Position numbers and translations under genes: made by a program. Shown piece by piece: positions 18,501 to 28,666 of a stretch of DNA of 38,609 nt. The notes below the pieces were generated by a model. It was not told the DNA's origin and did no database searches. It was given only the letters and a program-made list of their open reading frames with translations. Position 1 is the first letter of the stretch; each line of letters opens with the position of its first letter. The DNA comes from Chromera velia (taxonomy: Eukaryota > Sar > Chromeraceae): contig JAHBMJ010000928.1 in the NCBI GenBank assembly GCA_018398765.1, positions 1-38,609 of the forward strand, written 5' to 3'.

Positions 18501-21500
18501 GAAGAGCGAGAAAGGTAGAGAGAAGAGAAGACTTGCTGTGTTGCATCCTCCTTCTAAGCCCCCCCCCCCCCNCGTTTCCAAACGCACCCACCTGCAGGAG
18601 TCCCAGCCGGTCCTGAATGGAGCTCTGGGAGTTCCCCAGTTGGAAGTAGATGGCCCCAAACAGGAGGGCGGAGAAGATCTGAGAGGTCATCCGGGCTCTG
18701 TTGGCCTCCCTGTCCCTCGCAACCTGAGAGAGAGAGAGAGAGAGAGAGAGAAGGCCGCTCCAAAGAGAGAGAGAAAACGAATTAAGGGCAGAAAGAAGGG
18801 CAGAAGGATCGAAGAACCAGTCACCGAGCAAGTTGTCAATTAAGAGAAGAATGATTCGGAAGAGACCGTCGAGCAGGAAAGAAAGCAATTGCGATGGATC
18901 GATCGGCGCAAAAATCAGCAAGAAAGCCGATTGATTCAGTTGAGAAGTGTGATAATGTAATAGAGCATCATGAAGATTCTATGCGAAGAAAGAAAACACC
19001 TTTGCACCTTTCCTTCCATACTTTCCGAGCATCCAACCTGATGACCGGACCCCCCCCTCCTTTTGCAAGAGCAGAGGGCCTGTTGTCAAATTCGTTTCAA
19101 AGTCTTCGCGTCATTCTAATTTGTGAAGAACTTATTGGAACCGGCATATTTGATTTTCTACTCCAAGACACGACTGAGACCGAAAAGGAACGGGGGGAGG
19201 GGGAAAGCATCGCTTCTATCTTTGTCCATACAAAGAGGACATCGGAGAGCTTTGTTCTGTCATTACTTACCTGTCGGAAACTTCTCAGGTAGAGGATACG
19301 GAAAGCTCTCCACTTGGACAGCAAAGGGTGTCTCTTCACTTTCGTTCCAGAGGGAGGAGATGAGGAGGTGAAGATGCTTCGACCTTTGGACCTGAAGAAT
19401 TTTCAATTGAGCGGCCAGAGAAAGGGGGGCGCAAGCAACAACAGTCTCCTTTGTTTGAGCCAAAACTTCCAAGGTGTTTGTACCACATTCGCTATTCGGC
19501 CGTCTTCTTTGCCTCGCTGTGCAAGCACCTTCATAACTGTGAATCCTCACTCCCTTCCTTTCCGGGTTTCGCTTTCTTTCACACATTCGAGCAGCCACCG
19601 GTTGGATTGGATAGAAAGACGGATAGAGAAACGGGACAACAAACGACGGAAGAACAGGCTGACGAACCAACCCAGCATGCCCCCTTCAAAGTGAAAACAG
19701 TCAACCGACCGCGCAGAGAGGTTCGCACTGGAGGGTCTGGACTTGATGGCGAAGGCTGAGGCGGTCCCTTGCTGAGTCCGTCGAACTACTCCTGCCCCTG
19801 CACTTGCACTTGCCCCAACAACGCCATGCTCTTCTTCCTCCTCTCCATTTCCATTCTCCTCCCCCTCCTCTTCCTTTGAGGCTCTCACGAAAGACGACAG
19901 GTGGCCACTCGCACTGCTTCTCTTCCGGTGCTCATCCACCAACAGCTGGACCCTTTTCGTGGATGATGCTAGGGTCTGCACGCACACATGTTCACACACA
20001 TACACACACACTCACACACAAACGAGTCGCTTGCTCCGCACGCCTCTCTATTCGCCCGGTTCTGTCTGGTTCTTTCTAAAAATATTGAAGGGCGGGCGGT
20101 CATAGCGCTCACTGATGATGGTCATTAGTGGCGCAAAAAAGGACAGACGCTGCTTCGTTCCTTTTACGCTAGAGGCACGCGATTTCACGTTTCGTTTCTG
20201 CATCCGAAAACGACGAACAAACTCAAGAAGAAAAATCCGGGTGGGACGAGAGATCGAGAAACAATAACGCCGCCAAGAGGGAACACATCAACCCACCTCC
20301 TCGTTGGAAAAATCGATCGCTGCAAGGTCCACGACGAACTCGGCGACGTTGCAGTGGGCCTCACAAGGGAACGAGAGGGGGGCCGTCTGGAAGTAGTCAG
20401 TCACGGCCTCGCAGCTCCCGCTGTAGATCTGCAACGAAGAAATATCATGAAAAAAAAGGGGGGGAGGGGGTCACGCAATCGAGAAAGAGAAGTGGCTAGC
20501 GCAGAGAGACTGGGAAAGACTCCGAAGAAGACTGATCCCTGGCTGTGGAGAGGTCGAGAAGGGAAGGGAAGAGCAGAAAGAAGGTTTGCCAACGAAGGAG
20601 CTGCGGTAATCCTTCTTTCAACCGGTGACAATCGCACTGCATAGGGAGGCACGTGTGCGTTGAGACACATGCAGTAGAGCCAGACCGAGATCAAGCCTGA
20701 CCACGCTGCCCTCGGAAAGCACCATGACGTCATCCACAAGTTTCCAGATCGAGGCTCGAGGCTGATGCAGAGTGCAAACGACTGTGTGGCCCTCCTCAGC
20801 AAGCACGCGGAGAGATTCCATCACTTTCATTGCCTGCGGAAAAGAAAAGAGAAACGAGTAACAGAACCCAGCAAGAACAAAACAAAGCCCGATGCATCCT
20901 GCTACTTGGCTGCTTGGTCACTTGACTTGACAGTCTGTCCGTGGCATTCATTCTTGACTGATTGCCCACCTGACGCTCTTGCCGATGACCGAGTGCCTGA
21001 CTGCATGTCTGGATCAGCCCCTCTGATTGCGTGCATGTCTGCTTGCCTGCCCGTCTTTCTTGCTTCCTTGTCTGCCTTATCGTTTGCGTGCCTTTCTGCC
21101 TTAACCAACCGCCCTCCCTCAATTGACTAGGCGCCTGTCTGCCTGACTTACTGACTTGGAATGCGTCGAGGCCTGTGGTGGGCTCATCGCAGAAGATCAG
21201 CTCGGGCGATCCGATCAGCTGGCAACCCAAGGACAGTCTCTTCTTCTCCCCCCCAGAGATACCCCTCACTTTCTGGTCTCCCACCCTTGTGTCCGCCACC
21301 TTGGAGAGTCCTAACAGGCCCATCACCTTCTCAGAGATCTCCAAAACCTCTTTCGAGCCTGACTCGCTACAGAGACGCAGAGCTGCAGAGGTACGCAGCG
21401 TCTCCCTCACCGTCAGTTGGGGGTAGAAGACGTCTTCCTGGGGGACGAAGGCACGCTTCACGTGGGAAGGAGACAGATGAGTGGCACCGTAGCCCTCCAC

Positions 21501-21773
21501 TGACATGGACCCAGACAGCTGGAACCCTGCACCCACAGGAAGTTTATTTGCGAGCACATTCAAGAGACTGGTCTTTCCTGCCCCTGACGGCCCAACAATT
21601 GCGAGAAGCGCTCCTGGACGGCAAACCCCGGACACCCCCTTGAGGATCTCCTTGGTGGGCTGTTTTCTCCCCCCCTCCTTGGAGAGAGAGATGTCCCGGA
21701 AAGACAGGAGAACCCCCGACTTCTCGGCATCACCCGTCTCGTGAGCGATCAGAGGCTCTGCTGCGTTTGTCAT
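15574..21773 (-). CDS. ABCG/White-type half-transporter, 12 exons, 726 aa
   Basis: Exons, 5' to 3' on the minus strand: 21773-21156, 20833-20702, 20428-20297, 19975-19710, 19391-19271, 18723-18592, 18329-18179, 17895-17826, 17471-17409, 16706-16560, 16326-16143 and 15738-15574. All phases agree and give 726 residues. The nucleotide-binding domain comes first: Walker A GPSGAGKT (61-68), Q-loop Gln112, signature ISGGEKKRLSLG (172-183), Walker B LIFCDE (192-197) and H-loop His229. The six-helix membrane domain follows, including LLFGAIYF, AVFPLVFSALLYPLSGL, VMVIFIVFGGYYI and LLLLGVFYLGTFVVLLI. NBD-then-TMD order and a single NBD mean it must dimerise, exporting lipids or small hydrophobic molecules; the substrate is unknown. 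An acidic linker (about residues 310-345) separates the domains. The W-C-FEGLVVNEFEG segment and the Cys-rich loop before the last helix are ABCG-typical. Eight of 11 donors begin GTC. Confidence 0.93.
16081..16108. repeat. (AC)14 microsatellite in ABCG intron 11
   Basis: Read on the ABCG sense strand it is (GT)14, beginning about 35 bases after the intron's GTCGGT donor. Confidence 0.97.
16986..17041. repeat. (CA)n(GA)n compound microsatellite in ABCG intron 9
   Basis: About 12 CA units followed by about 15 GA units. It forms the left border of a 250-bp segment that is repeated, with similar borders, near 33.8 kb. Confidence 0.95.
17079..17328. repeat. Dispersed 250-bp repeat, copy A, in ABCG intron 9
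   Basis: Matches 33824-34083 over its whole length in the same orientation at roughly 90 percent by eye. Shared words include GATCAACTGAAGGTTGGCGG and AAGATCGTGGAAGCTCTGTA. Both copies lie between a (CA)n(GA)n tract on the left and a (GC)n(CA)n(GA)n tract on the right. No coding capacity. Confidence 0.9.
17329..17385. repeat. (GC)n(CA)n(GA)n compound microsatellite in ABCG intron 9
   Basis: Six GC, about 15 CA and 8 GA units. It forms the right border of dispersed repeat copy A and ends 24 bases before the 3' edge of ABCG exon 9. Confidence 0.95.
18469..18498. repeat. (CA)n microsatellite in ABCG intron 6
   Basis: Fifteen CA units. A poly-C run with one undetermined base (18572) lies 70 bases to the right in the same intron, close to the exon 6 donor. 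Confidence 0.95.
18726..18752. repeat. (GA)n tract forming the polypyrimidine tract of the ABCG exon 6 acceptor
   Basis: On the gene's sense strand this is a pure (CT)13 run directly followed by CAG and exon 6. A microsatellite therefore serves as the whole polypyrimidine tract of this splice site, and its length could affect splicing. Confidence 0.9.
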
Positions 21774-22722
21774 CGTGACGGAGTGTCCGAGAAGGGTTTT
21801 TCAAAAAGGAGACACCAACACAGAGAAGAACAGACAAGGAGACGGCCGGAAGAGACACGAAAATGCTTTCAGTTTGATGTCAGGACATCCGCACACCTTA
21901 AGTATGGAGCTTCATGAACAAGGACAGAGTTCATGAGTTCCACAGGCTTGGTGCGCGACCCTTGGCTTGCCCTTCGATATCCGACGCTCTCTCTCTCGAG
22001 AAAGAAGATCTCTCGAGAGAAGAGACCTGCATGACCGTGGGTCACGACTGGTCAGACCACTCGAGAGCCCCGGCCTGCGCGCGGCGGTGCGCCTCCCTCG
22101 GTCGCGGGGGCCCCGGCAGGTCATGCAGCTTTATAACCCGTTTCTTTATCAGCCATGTGTCACCCCTGACACAGATGTTCGTCATGATGCAGAGGGGATC
22201 TCTCGGTATTTATGAGTGCCTTGACTTCCTTGAAATTTTTCGAGGTTCGATTGAGAATTTTCTTGAGCTAGGGTTCGTGGATATTGAGAATGGGAGTTCC
22301 TCGGATGGCACGCATTGAATCGGTGCAAGACACTGCAGGAAAAGGTAAAAAAATATCGTTATGTTTGGGGTTCCCGCCCGAACTTCCGGGGCCCCAGGAT
22401 CTCGGGAATGGAAAATTACGGAATGCAAAGGGGCCGGGGTGGCAATTTATGGCAGGGGTGATATTCGCAAGATTTGTTGCGATCACAGCGTCAAATGATT
22501 TCCTGTGAAAATTGTGGTCCTTAGATCCTGTCATCCCGGAAAAGGCGGCATTCTGGTCGACCCTGCACACTGCCCCAGTGGTGTTGAGTCTCTTCATAGC
22601 ATCCCACTTCCCTTTTTGGTGATTTGCACTTGTGCGGAGGTGCTTTTTCTTTCTTTGGTTTCCCCGCCCAGGCTTTGTGTCTCAGTCAGAAACAGGATTC
22701 AGACGGGTCTAGTTGCGGCAAG
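21774..22722. promoter_or_regulatory. Divergent spacer between ABCG and MAP2
   Basis: 949 bp between two outward-facing start codons, so it must hold both promoters. Visible elements are two copies of the palindrome TCTCGAGA (21994-22001 and 22011-22018), a third CTCGAG near 22058, a 10-bp inverted repeat CTGCATGACC/GGTCATGCAG (22027-22036 and 22119-22128) around a GC-rich core, and a TATAA at about 22132. The transcription starts are not known. Part of the right half is probably the MAP2 5' UTR. Confidence 0.55.
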
Positions 22723-24660
22723 ATGTCGTCTGCAGCTGCAGAAGAGATGAAGAATGGTGCAAAGAAGATGGAGAAGGAGGAGCTGTCTGCAAACGTCGAG
22801 GCAGAGGACGACGAGGAAGAGGACGAGGCCGGAGACGGTGCACAGGCCGTAGACGCCAAGAAGAAGAGAAAGAAAAAGAAGAAGAAGAAGACTGAGGCAC
22901 CCCTTGTCCCCCACACACGTCCTGCGCAGGACAACTCAGCTCTTCGTCTGGTGTCAGATTGGAAGACAGCTGAGACCGTGCAGACGGATATGGAACCCAC
23001 AATTCCCATTCGGAGAATGTTTCCTGATGGTCGCTATCCTGTCGGACAGGAGGTTGAGTATGCAGGGGAGAACGCCAAGAGAAAGTCCGATGCCGAGATG
23101 AAAGCCAAGGAAGAGGAGTTCGACAAAGAACTCCAAAACGCAAGAAGAGCCGCAGAGTGCCACAGACAGGTCTGCAGCTCTCTCCATCCAATTCCTTCCT
23201 CTATGTGATAAAAAAAGAAAGCTGCTTGGGTCTTTCTTTCCTCCTCTGTACATTCCCCCCTGACTTCCTCTCTCCGCCTGTTTATGCATGGCTTTGGCAG
23301 TTGTGCTGGCTAGGTGTCTGTATGTGCGTGTATGTGCCCGTGCTCCATCTCGAGTGTATCTGAGTGTCTGCATCTCAGTTGCGCTTTTGGTCTCTCATGA
23401 CATGTGTGTGCTTCTACCTTCCTGGGTCCTCTGCTTCTCTTCCTCTCTCCTCTCCAGGTTCGTCGGTACGCGCAGCAGTTCATTCGTCCCGGTATGCCCC
23501 TTCTGGAGATTTGTGAGAAGATTGAGGGCAAGGTGGAGGAGCTCATCGAGGCCAATGGTCTCGAGGCAGGCAAGGGATTTCCCACTGGCGTCTCCTTGAA
23601 CAACTGCGCAGCACATTGGACACCTCAGACTGGCGACACAAAGACTATCCTGAAGGTGAGAGAGAGGGAGGTTGAATCTGTTTGGGTCGATTTTGACTCA
23701 TATGCGGCAAGCAAGGCAGACGAGGGGGAGCTGGTCGGGCGGTTTCACAGAAATGATTCCCACACAGAGCTCTACTCTCTCTTTTGGTGACTGTTCTCTG
23801 TGCGACGAAGAAACGAGGCTGGGACAACGGGAAGTCGTAAAGACTGCCTGCCAGATTTCTGCATCCCTCCCTCCATCCTGGTTTGTCCCTTTATATCTCT
23901 TTTATTCTGTGACTGCAGGAGTCGGACATCATGAAGGTCGACTTCGGAGTTCAAGTGGGAGGCCGCATCATCGACTGTGCATGGTCAGTCAGGAGGTGGT
24001 GAGTGTGTCAAGTCTGGCTGGTTGGTTGGACGTTCTACATCCGTGGTGTGCGTGGTTGACCAGTCATGCCTTTGACACCCTTTCTTCCCTCTTCAGAGAA
24101 GTGTCTATCTTCCCCACCCATCCATTTGACCTCTGAGCCAGTTGCCCCTGCCCAGCTTTACCACAGATTCACGCGGATCTGTCGCGAAGAAAGTGCATGG
24201 GAAACACACCAACCATTGACGTGCGCCCACTCACTCACCCACCCACCCCTGCAGGTCTGTGGCATTCGACCCCAAGTTTGACAACCTCATCAAGGCAACT
24301 CAGGAGGGAACCCGGATGGGCCTGAAGATGGCGGGCATCGATGCGAGGTTGGTGGGTTCGTTGGTTGGTTGGTTGGTTGCCTCTGTGGCTGCCTTCATCG
24401 GAAATGGAGCAAGCGAGTGTTCTCTCTCTTACTCTCTTTGCGGTACATGATTATGGTTGGACAGGAGGCGGAATGAGAAACTCGCGATTGCGACTGCCTT
24501 TCATGCGATGCCCTTGACTGTGACGCGAGCCTGCCTGCCTGCCTGCGTGCAGGTTTTCTGAGATCGGAGAGTCCATCCAGGAAGTGATCGAGTCCTTTGA
24601 GGTCGAGTTGGACGGCAAGGTCGGCGTGCTTTTGGGTCTTTCTCTCTCTCTCTCTCTGTG

Positions 24661-24696
<36 letters not shown>

Positions 24697-26393
24697 GTCT
24701 TTCTGTTCGGACATCGCGTCCTGACGGGCATTTGTGGAGATTCGATGCCACGGCGACAGAAACAAAAGAACGGGACAGGCAGAGATGACTCCGAATCTTT
24801 CTCCCTTTCTCTCTTGCGCGCACACGATCGTGCATTCATGAATTCTTTCTTTGTTTATTCGGCTCGAATTTGTGATGGAAGCGCTGGCCGGTGCCGTGTG
24901 CTGGCTGCGAATCTGCCTGCCTGCCCGCCTACCCGTGATATAAAAACCGCATGCCTTCTCTTCATTATATGCGCGTTCAGGTTCATCGCATCAAATCGAT
25001 CAGAAATCTGAATGGGCACTCCATCGGACCTTACAGGGTCAGTCGGTCGGTTGGTCGGTTGGGTCGTGCAACTTCTTTTCTTCGTTCCTTCCTTTCTGAA
25101 GGAAGCGTCTTTCGCCGTCTTGGATAAGAACCAAGTCGGGGTTTGTTCCTCTATTTTCCTTTTCCTTTTCTTTTTGAGCCGTACAGGCTCTTTTTGTATG
25201 CGTGTTTGGTCTGTCCTGTAACCAAAAATTGGGGTGTGTGTTTGAATACCGACTCCCTCTCTCTCTGTTCAGGTTCACGGAGGGAAGTCGGTGCCGATTG
25301 TGAAGACCACCGAATCGACGAAAATGGAAGAAGGAGAGTTCTATGCCATCGAGACCTTCTGTTCTACCGGGAAGGGGTACGTGATTGGTCGGACCTGTGT
25401 GCTTGAGTGTTTTTTTCTGCTTCTCTCGTTGGAGGATGGGCTGGGTTGAGGGGTCGTATGGGCGCATTGACTGATTCAGGAATTTATTTTTTTCGTCTCC
25501 CTGCTTTTTCCCTCCACTTATTTTTCAGTGTCGTCTCATGTGCCCCCCCCCCCCCCNNNNNNNNNNNNNNNNNNNNNNNNNNNNNNNNNNNNNNNNNNNN
25601 NNNNNNNNNNNNNNNNNNNNNNNNNNNNNNNNNNNNNNNNNNNNNNNNNNNNNNNNNNCCCCTCTGTGTGTGTGTGTGTGAGTGTGTGTATGGGCGTGCC
25701 CGTCAGTCGGTCTGTCCTTCTTCGACTGTTCATCTGTCCCATCTTGCTGGCCTGAGAGTTTTTCTGTTTTGGGGCATGCTCCAGTTGTTTGCTTCCCTCT
25801 CTCTCCATCATGCACCCAATCACCTACTTGCGTGGGGCTGCCTGTCTCCCTGCAGGTACGTGGTGGAGGACCTTGACGTCTCCCATTACATGAAGGACGC
25901 AGACGCCCCCGTGGTCCCTCTCAGACTCAAGGGAGCCAAGGAACTCCTCTACGCTATCAACACCTACTTTGGAAGCCTCGCTTTCTGCAGGTGAGGAGAT
26001 AGATACGCAGTGCACAGTGAAGTGGAGTGACGTCAAGAGAGCTCCTGGTTGAAAAATTGAATGCCGTCGGAAATTTTTGTTGCCCTTGCAGCTGGTAAAA
26101 AAGCAGTGGGCCCCCCCTCTTCTTCGTTATCAAATCTAGTCTTTAACTTCTTCGGTCCTTTCTCTTATGTTGGATTTATTTATGTATGTGTCGGGCATGT
26201 GTGCAGACGCTGGCTTGATAACGTGGGTCAGACCCGTCACCTGATGAACTTGAAGAATCTGGTCGACAACGGAATCGTCACTCCCTACCCCCCTCTGTGC
26301 GACCAGAGAGGCTCGTTCACCTCCCAGATGGAACACACGCTGGTCCTCAGACCGACGTGCAAGGAGATCCTCTCCGTCGGAGACGACTACTGA
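22723..26393 (+). CDS. MAP2: Methionine aminopeptidase 2, 9 exons, 450 aa
   Basis: Exons: 22723-23169, 23458-23655, 23919-23983, 24255-24347, 24553-24619, 24981-25037, 25273-25376, 25856-25990 and 26207-26393. All phases agree. The enzyme removes the initiator Met from nascent proteins in the cytosol. An acidic segment and a polylysine block ([11 protein letters not shown], about residue 50) form the N-terminal extension typical of eukaryotic type 2 enzymes. All five metal ligands are present: Asp223 (VDFG), Asp234 (IIDCA), His303 (NGHSIG), Glu336 ([10 protein letters not shown]) and Glu431 ([10 protein letters not shown]). The substrate-pocket His202 (AAHWTP) and His354 (VSHYMK) are also there. 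Length agrees with the family (about 480 in human). The start is the first ATG ahead of the domain, AAGATGT context. Intron 7 contains the assembly gap. The last two exons lie inside a tandem duplication. Donors are mixed: GTC in four of eight. Confidence 0.96.
24640..24696. repeat. (TC)n(TG)n microsatellite in MAP2 intron 5
   Basis: About 9 TC units followed by about 19 TG units with one GC variant, starting 21 bases after the exon 5 donor. Confidence 0.95.
25557..25658. other. Assembly gap (102 Ns) in MAP2 intron 7
   Basis: Undetermined bases preceded by a poly-C run and followed by a (TG)n run, so low-complexity DNA probably broke the assembly. The true length is unknown. The gap lies about 110 bases left of the start of the 3.15-kb tandem duplication. 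Confidence 0.98.
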
Positions 26394-27260
26394 GCAATCA
26401 ATGGTTCTTTCCTTATGTTTCACCCGCAGGCAAGAGAGAGAGGGGGGGAGACAAATGGGCATCTAGAGAGGGGGGGGGTCTGACTTCTTTCTGTCTCTCG
26501 AGGGGGGGAGAGAGGGAAGAGGCAACATGAGAGGGAGAGGGGGAGGGGGAAGGAAGGACCTGGATGGGGGAGAAGGGAAGAACAGGGTTGAGGGCGGACG
26601 GACGGACGTAAGGACTCTCGGTGAGCTCAAGCCCCCTTCTCTTTTCTCACGCTCGATGGTTTCCTTGCAGTCTTTGTGCCTGTCTATGTCTCTCTCTCTT
26701 TTTCTCTCTGTCGCTGTCTCATCGCTTGTCCTTCCTTTGTAGCTTGGAAGAGCAGTGGGTGCATGGACAGAGAGGACAAGGAGTTTTCATGGGGGGGCAG
26801 TAAGGGAGGGGGGAAATCGGATGACTCTGATATTTCTCTCCCGGAGTTTTTTCAAGGTACGTTTCTGCGTCTGTTCACAGAACTCTTTTCGCTTTCTTTG
26901 CTTATTCTGTCTGCCTCCCTTCAAATCGCCTGCCTCTCTCTGGTTACCGGTGGCCGGGTCTCTCGACTCGTCTTTCGTGGACGAGCAAGAAGGGGGAGGG
27001 GAGAAACAACTGAAAAGAATAAATCGCGGGACTGTCAAAGCATTCGTTCGTTCTCGTTGGAACGCACCGTGATCGATTGAGAATCGAGGGGAACACAACA
27101 AGAGGAAGGAACAAGAAGGGCGAGGCTGATGTCTTGTCACCTGCCTGGGTGAGGGCATGCCGTGACGGGGTGTTATTTGCAGTTCTGGGGTGGGGGGTTT
27201 GCAAAGAAAGTAACGTACAGCACAGGCAGGACAATATTGGTGAGTAAAGATCAGGTCGAC

Positions 27261-27281
27261 GGGGCAGGGGCAGGGGCAGGG
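27261..27281 (+). other. Perfect G-quadruplex motif (GGGGCA repeats)
   Basis: Three GGGG runs and one GGG run separated by CA. The same sequence is intact in the second duplicate at 30410-30430. It lies about 870 bases after the MAP2 stop. Confidence 0.85.
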
Positions 27282-27600
27282 TCTGTGCTCATGTGTGTGT
27301 GAAGGTGTGTGTGTGCGTGTGCGTGTGTGTGAGTGACAGTGGATCTGCATGTCCATGTGTGAAAGTACGTGCTGCAGCGTGCCTTCGTTTTCGTCTATTT
27401 CTCTATTTGTGCATGTTTGTATGGTGTTCTGTCAGAGATCTATGTACAATGAAATCGGGATTCCTTAGCCTTGTGCGACGGTCTACAACTAGGTGTACAA
27501 GCGACGAAAAGAATGCGATCTTTATAAAGAGATTAGCGACGATAATTACATGCTGTAGAACATGCTGCGATGATGCGTGAAATGATTAGAAATAATGTTC

Positions 27601-27737
27601 ATGACTAGGTTCATGATCATCGTTATACTAGTCATCATATATATACTACTACACTGAAACTATAGTGTGACACAATTCAAATTGTGATACAATACCCTAT
27701 ACACTAGTACTATTAACACAAATAATTGTATCACAAT
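27601..27737. repeat. Cluster of nested inverted repeats
   Basis: ATGACTAG/CTAGTCAT (27601-27608, 27628-27635), CACAATT-CA-AATTGTG (27671-27686) and the 13-bp pair ATTGTGATACAAT/ATTGTATCACAAT (27681-27693, 27725-27737). All are identical in the second copy (30750-30886). This may be the remains of a MITE; no ends or target duplication were identified. Confidence 0.75.
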
Positions 27738-28177
27738 AGGTATGATGAAATAGTTAGAGTAAGTTAGGTGTGATGGAATTATCAGATATCCTAAACTTTC
27801 AAAGTGACTAACTCTAGGTGTGGACCCTAAAGTTTTAATTTTTTTTTTTATTAAAGTTTTTTTTTGCGCTCTAGACTTTATTTTAAAAAAATATTTTTCA
27901 ATTAGTTTTTAAATATGTCCTTAATGATTAAGTAAGTCATAACTCTATATAGTTATAACTAAATTAATTATTTACTATTTAGCCGACATAGAAGGTAGCA
28001 GAAGCTCAGTTTATTCAGGTTTAGGATAGAATGGGATAAGATTTATATTCCGGGTGCCCCCCCCATTCCACTGCCTAGAATAGGCTTATACCGTCGGCGG
28101 TTTCGTTCGGCGCTATGAGCAGCGAGTTAACCGCCACGCATCCAGAGGATAGATCGATCAATCGATTACTCGCATGA

Positions 28178-28480
28178 GAAAACCTTTTCCTTTTCCTGTG
28201 CAAATTAACAGTGCGAGTGGTGAAACACATTCGAGACAAAGAGAAAGGTACGGAGAACTTGGAGTTTTTTCAGCACTTTGGGGCTGCCGAGTGGGTGGAA
28301 GACTTTGAATTGGCAAATATCAAAGATGTTGCGCCAATGTTTGCATACATTGAAAAGAGGCCTGGGGGGATAGCGGTTGCAAGCAGCCGCCACCGTCTTT
28401 TAGGAGAAGTAATTGTGGCAAAAAAAGAAGTGGATTTTCTAGAGAAGGACCCTAGAGGACCAAAATTACCGGTCATTTGA
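28178..28480 (+). CDS. Unknown conserved ORF/exon in duplication copy 1
   Basis: About 100 open codons with no ATG near the start, ending in TGA. A 3' splice site (AAATTAACAG) falls at 28211, so an exon beginning there is plausible. The product contains HIRDKEKGTENLEFFQHFGAAEWVED and ends EKDPRGPKLPVI. It has the composition of a real soluble protein, but I recognise no family. The same frame is open in copy 2, and seven of the ten base differences between copies are silent, which argues that it was or is translated. It could be a captured gene or retroelement fragment. Confidence 0.45.
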   Translation, partial: ENLFLFLCKLTVRVVKHIRDKEKGTENLEFFQHFGAAEWVEDFELANIKDVAPMFAYIEKRPGGIAVASSRHRLLGEVIVAKKEVDFLEKDPRGPKLPVI

Positions 28481-28666
28481 ATTTATATGAAATTATATCA
28501 AGCTGTTTTCTAGGAATTTTTATGAGAATTATAATTAATATAGTAATGTATTACATACATCGTTTTTAAAGTTGTGAAACTTTTGTATAATTAGTATGTC
28601 TACTAGTATACAAAGCACTATAAAACTAAGTGAGAGAGAGAACACGTTTATTTTATACTTTTCAGA

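Larger units (their letters stand above)
26394..28177. other. MAP2 3' flank inside the duplication unit
   Basis: No gene supported. From 26436 to 26580 the plus strand is G/A-rich with several runs of 7-9 Gs. A perfect G-quadruplex motif lies at 27261-27281, and an AT-rich inverted-repeat cluster at 27601-27737. An open frame at 26676-27080 is present in both duplicate copies, but nearly all changes between copies alter the amino acid, so I do not call it. Confidence 0.5.

Noticed and set aside
22243-22262. tRNA T-arm-like word GGTTCGATTGA
   Set aside because: No matching acceptor, D or anticodon stems around it; no tRNA gene found anywhere in the window.
26676-27080. Open frame after MAP2, present in both duplicates (also 29825-30229)
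   Set aside because: Nearly every difference between copies changes an amino acid, and the composition follows the TC-rich DNA; no sign of selection.
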